Origin: Nonomuraea aurantiaca
GTDB lineage: Bacteria > Actinomycetota > Actinomycetes > Streptosporangiales > Streptosporangiaceae
Assembly (NCBI RefSeq): GCF_020215705.1
Contig: NZ_JAIWNB010000049.1
Coordinates: 1-37,071, forward strand
Length of the DNA stretch: 37,071 nt
Reading direction: 5' to 3'
Of the stretch, positions 30,488-37,071 are shown piece by piece. A program made the translations under genes and the position numbers. The notes under the pieces are model-generated. The model saw only the letters and a program-made list of their open reading frames with translations, had not been told where the DNA came from and searched no databases. Within the stretch, counting starts at the first letter, position 1. Every line of letters begins with the position of its first letter.

Positions 30488-30578
30488 CACGTCGGCTTTC
30501 AAGAGGCACCGAACCGCGCTGACCCGCCTACAAGTAAGCAACCCGTCTACGAGTAGGCAACCCGCCTGCAAGCGCGCG
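30466..30578. repeat. Duplicated otsB end and 19-base tandem repeat
   Basis: GTCGGCTTTCAAGGGGCAC, the end of otsB at 30466-30484, recurs almost unchanged at 30491-30509 (25-base period). Three 19-base units (ACCCGCCTACAAGTAAGCA and variants) follow at 30522-30578, just upstream of the next gene. Confidence 0.8.
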
Positions 30579-30594
30579 CCGATACGGTCGCGGG

Positions 30595-31167
30595 ATGTCG
30601 AAGAGATACCTCGCCGTGGCGGGCCTGTCCGTGGCCGCCGCCCTCCTCGTCCCGGCCGCCCCTGCCTTAGCGAGCACCGCGAGCCATCCGCTCAAGCTGC
30701 GTCATGGGCTGACGCTGTCCCTTCCGAGCTCATGGAAGGTGTACGGCAAGGGCGACTGGATCCATGTCGTCACCGGCAAGTGCGCCAAGCCGAAGGGGGA
30801 GTACTTCACGCCGGAGTGCCGCGGGTTCTGGGTGCTCGGGCCCGCGGCCATCAAGGTGGGTCACGAGCTCAATCCGTACACGCCCGACCGGCCCTTCTAC
30901 TCGGCGACCGACGTGGAGCCCTGCCCGCTCAACCGCAAGTGGGGCCAGACGCTCAACGGCGCGGCGGCCAAGGGGCTGCGCCAGGTCGGGCCCGGCCACA
31001 AGGCGTACTACCGCGCGTGGAAGGGCACCTGCGTCACCGGGACGGGCAAGAAGCGGGCAAGCTTCGTCCAGCGGGAGTGGTATCTGCCCAAGAGCGGCCT
31101 GCTCGTCGTCGACTCATGGAACACCCCCGGCCTGCCCGGCGTACTCAAGCACGCGACCTGGCGATGA
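30595..31167 (+). CDS. Secreted protein of unknown function, 190 residues
   Basis: I do not recognise the family. A signal peptide (MSKRYLAVAGLSVAAALLVP, cut probably after ALA near residue 26) is followed by about 160 residues that look folded. There are four cysteines in the mature part (GKCAKPKG, PECRGFW, EPCPLNRK and GTCVTG), possibly two disulfides. Aromatic-rich motifs are SSWKVYGKGDWIHV and AYYRAWKG. The closing lines REWYLPKSGLLVVDSW resemble a beta-sheet edge. There is no membrane anchor, so release or wall association is likely. It follows the otsB repeat region on the same strand and converges with the MFS gene. Confidence 0.75.
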   Translation: MSKRYLAVAGLSVAAALLVPAAPALASTASHPLKLRHGLTLSLPSSWKVYGKGDWIHVVTGKCAKPKGEYFTPECRGFWVLGPAAIKVGHELNPYTPDRPFYSATDVEPCPLNRKWGQTLNGAAAKGLRQVGPGHKAYYRAWKGTCVTGTGKKRASFVQREWYLPKSGLLVVDSWNTPGLPGVLKHATWR

Positions 31168-31182
31168 GCATCCCTGGCGGGC

Positions 31183-32346
31183 TCAGGCGCGCGGCCTGGC
31201 GATGAGCACCCCGCCGGCGGCCAGGCCGATGAGGACGGGGACCAGCAGGAACGCGTTCCAGGTGCCGAAGCCGTCGGCGAGCGCGCCGAGCGCGAGCGGG
31301 CCGATGGCCATCGCGGATCCGGCCCAGATCGGAGCCGCCGCGCCGGCCCGGTCGGGCCGGTCGCCCGCGTGCGTGATCAGCGCGGCCAGCGCGAGCGGGA
31401 AGTGCAGGGAGGCGCCGAGCCCGCTGAGCGCGAGACCCGCGTAGGACAGGGCGGGCCAGGTGCTCGACCAGAAGAGCAGCCAGCCCATCGCGGTGATCGC
31501 CAGCGCGCCCAGGAAGAGCCGCGCGGGCGCCAGCCGTAAGGCCAGGTACGCGCCGGCGAACCGGCCGGCCGCCAGCCCGGCCAGGAACGCGGTCAGCCCG
31601 GTGGCCGCGGCGGCCGCGCTCAGGCCGGTGCGCGAGGCGAACAGCTCGGCGGCCCACAAGTTGAACGAGAACTCCAGCGCCACGCAGCAGCACAGCACGC
31701 CGCCCGCCAGGTGGAAGCGCCACCCGGGCGGCGCCGGCCGCTCGCCGGTGGGCGAGGCCGCCACGGTCGTGGCCGGGGGCCAGACCCGCCCCATCGTCAG
31801 GACCAGCAGCGCGGTGAGCGCGGGGGTGAGGAGCAGCGCGGCCCGCCAGCCGAGCGCGGTCTGCGCGATCGCGCTGAGCAGGAAGGTCGCCGCCACGCCC
31901 ACCACGACGCCGACGGCGTTCGCCTCGCTCAGCGCGGCCGAGCCGGCGGCCCCGTGGTGCTCGCTGAGGGCGGCCATGGCGCTGTAGAGGGCGATCGAGC
32001 CGAAACCGCCGGCCACGCCATAGCCGAGCAGCGTCAAGGGCAGCGCGGAGAACAGGACCACCAGGAGCACGCCCGCGTTCATCCCGGCCAGGCCGATCCA
32101 GGTAGTGACCCGCCTGCTGTAGCGCCTGGTGAGGAGCGGGAGGGAGAGGCCGGCCAGGATCGTGCCCACGGCCATCGCGGTGCCGTGCAGGCCGGCGACC
32201 GTGCCGGAGGTGCGCTGCTGGAGACGGAGGAGCGGCAGGGCCGCGCTCAGGCCGTAGATGAACGTGGCGAACGTACCGAGGATCAGGTAGATCAGCCAGG
32301 TCGGCCGGTCCCTGGTCAGCCGGGTGCTCTCTGAGATCGCCGACAT
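31183..32346 (-). CDS. MFS transporter, coupled to otsA
   Basis: A 387-residue major facilitator with about twelve transmembrane helices, e.g. LIYLILGTFATFIYGLSAALP, split over its first helix and loop. The loop-2 motif region reads GLSLPLLTRRYSRRVTTWIG, a variant of the MFS A-motif. The family resembles CynX/NimT-type carriers, but the substrate is not readable. The ATG lies one base after the otsA stop on the same strand, so both are probably translated from one message. That suggests a link to trehalose or osmolyte handling, though it may be only a shared transcript. Confidence 0.85.
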   Translation of the reverse strand: MSAISESTRLTRDRPTWLIYLILGTFATFIYGLSAALPLLRLQQRTSGTVAGLHGTAMAVGTILAGLSLPLLTRRYSRRVTTWIGLAGMNAGVLLVVLFSALPLTLLGYGVAGGFGSIALYSAMAALSEHHGAAGSAALSEANAVGVVVGVAATFLLSAIAQTALGWRAALLLTPALTALLVLTMGRVWPPATTVAASPTGERPAPPGWRFHLAGGVLCCCVALEFSFNLWAAELFASRTGLSAAAAATGLTAFLAGLAAGRFAGAYLALRLAPARLFLGALAITAMGWLLFWSSTWPALSYAGLALSGLGASLHFPLALAALITHAGDRPDRAGAAAPIWAGSAMAIGPLALGALADGFGTWNAFLLVPVLIGLAAGGVLIARPRA

Positions 32347-32347
32347 G

Positions 32348-33772
<1,425 letters not shown>

Positions 33773-33803
33773 TAAAGCTCCCTCCGACCATAGGATCCCA
33801 GCT

Positions 33804-34358
33804 ATGGCGCTTGATGACCTAACCGAGGAACTGGCCCGCTCCGCCGCTGCCGGAGATCATCGCGCACTGGGTGAGCTCCTGAAGCGGATCGAACCCGACG
33901 TGCTGCGCCATTGCGCCCGCATCCTGCCCTATCACCAGGATGCGGAAGAGGCTTCCCAGGACACCCTGCTGGCCGTGGCGCGCAACATCGGGCGCTTCGA
34001 GGGGCGGGCCAGGTTCAGCACCTGGCTGCACATCGTGACGGCCAACTGCGCCCGTACGACCTACCGCACGCTGAAGCGCCGCTCGGCCGAGCAGACCTCC
34101 GACGAGCTGCCCATGCAGAAGCCCGACGCGCGGCGGGTCAGCGTGATCGCCGGGTCGCGGCTCGACCTGCTCGACGCGATGGAGTCGCTGGAGGCCAGCA
34201 AGCCCGACCTGGCCCAGGCCCTCGTGCTGCGCGACATCGTGCAGCTCGACTACAACGAGGTCGCCGAGCAGCTCGGCATCCCGCTCGGCACCGCGAAGTC
34301 GCGCATCCACCAAGCGCGCAAGTACGTTCAGGGCGTGCTGGGCGAGGACTACCGCTGA
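33804..34358 (+). CDS. Sigma-70 family (ECF-type) RNA polymerase sigma factor
   Basis: A 184-residue two-domain sigma factor. Region 2 is seen in YHQDAEEASQDTLLAVARNI and GRFEGRARFSTWLHIVTANC. Region 4 is LRDIVQLDYNEVAEQLGIP with GTAKSRIHQARKYVQG, a clear helix-turn-helix. No anti-sigma gene follows; the next gene is thrC behind its own riboswitch. The ATG at 33804 has only a weak ribosome site. The divergent neighbour otsA, 31 bases away, is a possible target under osmotic or desiccation stress, but that is inference from position. Confidence 0.9.
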   Translation: MALDDLTEELARSAAAGDHRALGELLKRIEPDVLRHCARILPYHQDAEEASQDTLLAVARNIGRFEGRARFSTWLHIVTANCARTTYRTLKRRSAEQTSDELPMQKPDARRVSVIAGSRLDLLDAMESLEASKPDLAQALVLRDIVQLDYNEVAEQLGIPLGTAKSRIHQARKYVQGVLGEDYR

Positions 34359-34439
34359 GACGCCACGTCTCGCTTCGTGAGACGGTTGGTGGCTTGACGC
34401 GCCTGGCCAGGTAGAGTCAGGCCAAACAACTGAATATTG

Positions 34440-34576
34440 CTCATCCAGAGGGGTGGAGGGACCGGCCCTGCGAAGCCCCGGCAACCCTCCCGGATTCAGA
34501 CTCGCGACAGGGCGAGGCCGACCGGGACAGGTGCCAATTCCGGTCTGCGGTCAAGGTGGCCGCAGGCGAAGATGAG
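34440..34576 (+). ncRNA. SAM-I riboswitch (S-box) upstream of thrC
   Basis: The leader matches the S-box consensus. P1 is CTCATC (34440-34445) pairing with GATGAG (34571-34576). AGAGGGGTGGAGGGACCGG, then GCAACC, form the kink-turn and binding core, and GGTGCCAATTCC is the conserved P4/J region. These blocks stand in the right order and spacing for a 137-base aptamer. The 3' strand of P1 runs directly into GGGAAGG, the thrC ribosome site, so SAM binding would plausibly reduce translation. No separate terminator is evident before the ATG. Confidence 0.92.
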
Positions 34577-34591
34577 GGAAGGCCTCGCTTC

Positions 34592-35824
34592 ATGTCGCAC
34601 GACTTCGGACCCGCTGTCGCTCTCTCCTGCCGCGAGTGCGGCACCCGTTACGAACTCGGTCCCAGCTTCGCCTGCCTGGAGTGTTTCGGGCCGCTCGAAG
34701 CGGCCTACTCCTTCGGTGACGTCACCCGGAAGGACATCGAGTCCGGCCCCGCCAACATCTGGCGCTACCGCTCGCTGCTCCCCGTGCCCGTCGACGTCGC
34801 CACCAAGCCGAACATGAACCCTGGCTGGACCAAGCTCGTCAAGGCCGGCAACCTCGGCCGCGCGCTGGGCATCAAGTCCCTGTACGTCAAGGACGACTCG
34901 GGCAATCCCACCCACTCCTTCAAGGACCGGGTGGTGGCCATCGCCGTCGAGGCGGCGCGTAACTTCGGCTTCCACACCCTTTCCTGCTCCTCCACCGGCA
35001 ACCTCGCGGGCGCGGTCACGGCCGCCGCCGCCAGGGCCGGGCTCGACGCCTGCGTGTTCATCCCCGCCGGGCTGGAGCAGGCCAAGATCGCCATGGCCCG
35101 GGTGTTCGGCGGCAAGCTGGTCGCGATCGACGGCTCCTACGACGAGGTCAACCGGTTCTGCTCCGAGCTCATCGGCGACCCGCTGGGCGACAAGTGGGGC
35201 TTCGTCAACGTCAACCTGCGGCCCTACTACGCCGAGGGCTCCAAGACGCTCGCCTACGAGATCGCCGAGCAGCTCGGCTGGCGGCTGCCCGAGCAGATCA
35301 TCATCCCGGTGGCCTCCGGCTCCCAGCTCACCAAGATCGACAAGGGCTTCAAGGAGCTGGTCGCGCTCGGCCTGGTCGAGGACCGGCCCTACAAGATCTT
35401 CGCCGCGCAGGCCAAGGGCTGCTCTCCCGTGTCGACCGCGTACAAGGCCGGCCATGACGTGGTCCAGCCGGTCAAGCCGGACACCATCGCCAAGTCGCTG
35501 GCCATCGGCAACCCCGCGGACGGCCCGTACGTGCTCGATATCGCCCGCCGCACCGGCGGGGCGGTGGAGGACGTCACGGACCCCGAGATCGTCGCCGCCA
35601 TCAAGCTGCTGGCCTCTACGGAGGGCATCTTCGCCGAGACGGCCGGCGGCGTCACCGTGGGAGTGCTGAAGAAGCTCGTCGAGACCGGGCAGCTCGACCC
35701 GGAGGCGGAGACCGTGGTGCTCAACACCGGCGACGGCCTCAAGACGCTCGACGCCGTCGCCGACGACGCCCAGCCCACGGCAGTGATCCGGCCCTCGCTC
35801 GACGCGTTCCGCGCGGCTGTCTGA
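34592..35824 (+). CDS. thrC: Threonine synthase
   Basis: A 410-residue PLP enzyme that turns O-phosphohomoserine into threonine. The N-terminus has a Cys4 zinc-ribbon-like motif (Cys13, 16, 28, 31 in CRECG and CLECF). The PLP lysine is Lys111 in NPTHSFKDRVV. Also seen are SCSSTGNLAGAVTAAAARAG and PVASGSQLTK, the phosphate-binding loops. The ATG at 34592 lies just after the riboswitch, with GAGGGAAGG as the ribosome site. O-phosphohomoserine is the branch point to threonine and methionine, which explains SAM control. The next gene, a MoaD-like carrier, follows after 23 bases. Confidence 0.96.
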   Translation: MSHDFGPAVALSCRECGTRYELGPSFACLECFGPLEAAYSFGDVTRKDIESGPANIWRYRSLLPVPVDVATKPNMNPGWTKLVKAGNLGRALGIKSLYVKDDSGNPTHSFKDRVVAIAVEAARNFGFHTLSCSSTGNLAGAVTAAAARAGLDACVFIPAGLEQAKIAMARVFGGKLVAIDGSYDEVNRFCSELIGDPLGDKWGFVNVNLRPYYAEGSKTLAYEIAEQLGWRLPEQIIIPVASGSQLTKIDKGFKELVALGLVEDRPYKIFAAQAKGCSPVSTAYKAGHDVVQPVKPDTIAKSLAIGNPADGPYVLDIARRTGGAVEDVTDPEIVAAIKLLASTEGIFAETAGGVTVGVLKKLVETGQLDPEAETVVLNTGDGLKTLDAVADDAQPTAVIRPSLDAFRAAV

Positions 35825-35847
35825 CAACCAGGAAAGGCAAGTTAATC

Positions 35848-36123
35848 ATGAGCGTTTCTGTGCGGATTCCCACCATTCTGCGCACCTACACCGGTGGTAA
35901 CGCGGAAGTGAGTGGGGAGGGCGCGACTCTCCGTGACGTGCTGGCGAAGCTCGACTCCGACTACCCCGGGATCGGCGCGAGAATTCTGGATGAATCGGGC
36001 AAGATTCGTCGTTTTGTCAACGTTTATGTTGGCGAAGAGGATGTCCGTTTTGTCGACGGACTTGACACGGCCGCCCCCGAAGGCGTGCAGATCTCCATCA
36101 TCCCGGCGGTCGCCGGAGGGTAG
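35848..36123 (+). CDS. MoaD/ThiS-family sulfur carrier-like protein
   Basis: A 91-residue beta-grasp protein ending in the diglycine AVAGG, the part activated to a thiocarboxylate in sulfur carriers. Family marks are VRIPTILRTYTGG, GATLRDVLAKLDSDYPGI, and the closing DGLDTAAPEGVQISIIPAVAGG (split here by its strands). It could serve molybdopterin, cysteine or homocysteine synthesis. Its place behind thrC and the SAM riboswitch, with no molybdopterin genes nearby, suggests sulfur delivery for cysteine or methionine. AGGAAAGG precedes the ATG, and a strong terminator follows 15 bases after the stop. Confidence 0.92.
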   Translation: MSVSVRIPTILRTYTGGNAEVSGEGATLRDVLAKLDSDYPGIGARILDESGKIRRFVNVYVGEEDVRFVDGLDTAAPEGVQISIIPAVAGG

Positions 36124-36137
36124 TCACTCGCTCACTT

Positions 36138-36174
36138 CAGAAGGCGCTCCCATCTGGGGCGCCTTCTGTTTTTT
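36138..36174 (+). terminator. Intrinsic terminator after thrC-moaD
   Basis: CAGAAGGCGC pairs with GCGCCTTCTG, with CCC/GGG pairs extending into the loop, followed by six T residues (36169-36174). It ends the riboswitch-controlled operon. Confidence 0.9.
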
Positions 36175-36237
36175 CCGACAATTCAAGGTTGAACGACTCA
36201 CTCGCCGATGAAATGCGTAATTTGTTGATTGACTCTG

Positions 36238-36265
36238 TTGCCAAACGCTGTGCCACAGGTATGGT
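36238..36265 (+). promoter_or_regulatory. Candidate cspA promoter
   Basis: TTGCCA (36238-36243), 16 bases, TATGGT (36260-36265) fit a vegetative sigma promoter. It would give a leader of about 90 bases before the cold shock gene, a usual length for cold-shock mRNAs. Confidence 0.35.
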
Positions 36266-36362
36266 CGAGGGCGATCGTCTGGTGATTTCTCCATATGTCA
36301 GGCGATTGTGGGTCTCGCGTAGGAATGGGCGGGATCTAAGAGCCCAGTAAGAGGAGTCGGAA

Positions 36363-36563
36363 GTGGCGCAGGGCACCGTCAAGTGGTTCAACGCGGACAA
36401 GGGCTACGGCTTCATCGCGGTAGACGGTGGCAAGGATGTATTTGTCCATTACTCAGCGATCATGATGGATGGCTATCGCTCGCTCGAACAAGGCCAGCGC
36501 GTCGAGTTCGAGATCACGCAGGGGCAGAAGGGCCCCCAAGCGGAGTCTGTGCGAGCGGTCTGA
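36363..36563 (+). CDS. Cold shock protein, CspA family
   Basis: A 66-residue single cold shock domain that binds single-stranded RNA and DNA as an RNA chaperone. RNP1 is KGYGFI and RNP2 is VFVHY, in GTVKWFNADKGYGFI and KDVFVHYSAI. It has the full length of the family. The GTG start follows GAGGAG at good spacing. The order thrC - moaD - csp - groEL is, as I recall, conserved in Streptomyces, so this is probably the housekeeping paralogue of that locus. Confidence 0.95.
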   Translation: MAQGTVKWFNADKGYGFIAVDGGKDVFVHYSAIMMDGYRSLEQGQRVEFEITQGQKGPQAESVRAV

Positions 36564-36703
36564 ACTCACGAAGCTGGTATGTACCGGCAGGTCGCACGGC
36601 AGCGCAGTCCGGGCGAAACCGCCACTCATCCTTCGTCGACTCGGCTACGGCGGGTCCGGACGGGCCCGCCGTACTGACTGACCTGGGCATGCGGGTGTCT
36701 CAG

Positions 36704-36730
36704 CTTGCACTCGGCAGGGTAGAGTGCTAA
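36704..36730. promoter_or_regulatory. CIRCE element 1 (imperfect)
   Basis: CTTGCACTC-N9-GAGTGCTAA matches the HrcA operator (TTAGCACTC-N9-GAGTGCTAA) perfectly in the right arm and with three mismatches in the left. TTGCAC within it, 17 bases, then TAAACA could be the groEL promoter, so HrcA would block polymerase directly. Confidence 0.8.
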
Positions 36731-36738
36731 ACAGTTCG

Positions 36739-36765
36739 TTGGCACTCTCTGTTCGAGAGTGCCAA
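36739..36765. promoter_or_regulatory. CIRCE element 2 (perfect dyad)
   Basis: TTGGCACTC-N9-GAGTGCCAA is a perfect inverted repeat of the CIRCE type with the correct nine-base spacer. It starts eight bases after element 1, near the expected transcription start. Two CIRCE sites in front of an actinobacterial groEL are known from other genera. Confidence 0.92.
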
Positions 36766-36783
36766 CACTGGATCGGGACGATG

Positions 36784-36810
36784 GGGTCTGCCGAACGGAG
36801 ATGCAGACCC
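36784..36810 (+). other. Hairpin in the groEL 5' leader
   Basis: GGGTCTGC pairs perfectly with GCAGACCC around an 11-base loop. It lies about 60 bases upstream of the groEL start, in the untranslated leader, and may stabilise the mRNA. Confidence 0.55.
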
Positions 36811-36872
36811 ATGCCGTCGCGGGCGTCGGCTCGGTCCATTGAAGCCACCCTGCATCTGGGAGGTCTAGCCTT

Positions 36873-37071
36873 ATGGCAGCCAAGATGATCGCGTTTGACG
36901 AGGACGCCCGGCGCGGTCTCGAGCGCGGCATGAACCAGCTAGCTGACGCGGTCAAGGTGACCTTGGGTCCCAAGGGCCGCAACGTCGTGCTGGAGAAGAA
37001 GTGGGGCGCTCCCACGATCACCAACGATGGTGTGTCCATCGCCAAGGAGATCGAGCTCGAGGACCCGTGGG
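36873..37071 (+). CDS. groEL: Chaperonin GroEL, N-terminal part (cut by window end)
   Basis: The first 66 codons of a 60-kDa chaperonin that folds proteins in a double-ring cage. The text MAAKMIAFDEDARRGLERGM and VKVTLGPKGRNVVLEKKWG with PTITNDGVSIAKEIELEDP is unmistakable GroEL, including the ATP-binding TLGPKGR loop. GGGAGGT precedes the ATG. No groES lies directly upstream, so this is the separate groEL copy (usually called groEL2 in actinobacteria), under HrcA control through two CIRCE operators. The remaining three quarters or more lie beyond the window. Confidence 0.97.
   Translation, partial: MAAKMIAFDEDARRGLERGMNQLADAVKVTLGPKGRNVVLEKKWGAPTITNDGVSIAKEIELEDPW

Larger units (their letters stand above)
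36564..36872. other. Regulatory region between csp and groEL
   Basis: It contains no gene. From left to right it holds a small dyad GGCGGGTCCGG...CCGGACGGGCCCGCC-like GC stretch near 36649-36670 that may end the csp transcript, both CIRCE elements, a probable promoter overlapping the first, and the leader hairpin. Confidence 0.55.

Overview
The window is chromosomal DNA from a high-GC actinomycete. The evidence is the strong G/C bias at third codon positions, frequent GTG and TTG starts, an actinobacterial 5S rRNA, a LexA box of the TCGAAC-N4-GTTCGA type, and the gene order threonine synthase - MoaD-like protein - cold shock protein - a groEL without groES behind CIRCE operators, which I recall from Streptomyces. 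The small DUF1707, DUF3263 and DUF35 proteins and the MmyB-type regulator also fit filamentous actinomycetes. A streptosporangial genus such as Nonomuraea is my guess; the sequence alone does not prove it.

Layout. (1) 1-600: the 3' end of a 23S rRNA gene, a 5S rRNA gene and an array of related terminator hairpins that close an rRNA operon. (2) 776-5035: a dienelactone hydrolase divergent from an MmyB-type regulator, a probable integrase relic, a nucleoside deaminase-like enzyme, a PhzF-family protein and a SepF paralogue. (3) 5032-12260, minus strand: an unknown membrane protein, argS translationally coupled to a P-type cation ATPase, plsX and a DUF1707 protein. (4) 12434-15320: a KamA-family radical SAM enzyme and a secreted protein built largely of short tandem repeats. 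(5) 15762-17904, minus strand: a very small DUF222-like ORF directly behind a LexA box, then a two-gene polysaccharide/teichoic-acid type ABC exporter. (6) 18389-24078: a complete five-gene peptide/oligopeptide ABC importer with two RNA hairpins between the binding-protein and permease genes. (7) 24158-28213, minus strand: a thiolase-like/DUF35 pair downstream of a mycosin-like protease and a secreted repeat protein. (8) 28364-33772: a SAM hydroxide adenosyltransferase, DUF3263, otsB, a secreted protein, an MFS transporter and otsA. (9) 33804-37071: a sigma factor, a SAM-I riboswitch that controls thrC-moaD, cspA, and the start of groEL behind two tandem CIRCE elements.

Functional links. OtsA and OtsB make trehalose, and an MFS transporter is coupled to otsA with a 1-bp gap. 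The SAM riboswitch ties the O-phosphohomoserine branch point (ThrC) and a sulfur-carrier-like protein to methionine/SAM status. The thiolase/DUF35 pair looks like an acyl-CoA enzyme complex. Several otherwise ordinary proteins (OtsB, the mycosin, its neighbour and the secreted repeat protein) carry in-frame minisatellite or low-complexity insertions. This looks like a property of the lineage.

No CRISPR array, insertion sequence, prophage or obvious defence system is visible. The observations most worth follow-up are the riboswitch/thrC/moaD unit, the LexA-box mini-gene, the tetrapeptide-repeat secreted protein, the orphan mycosin pair and the tandem rRNA terminators.
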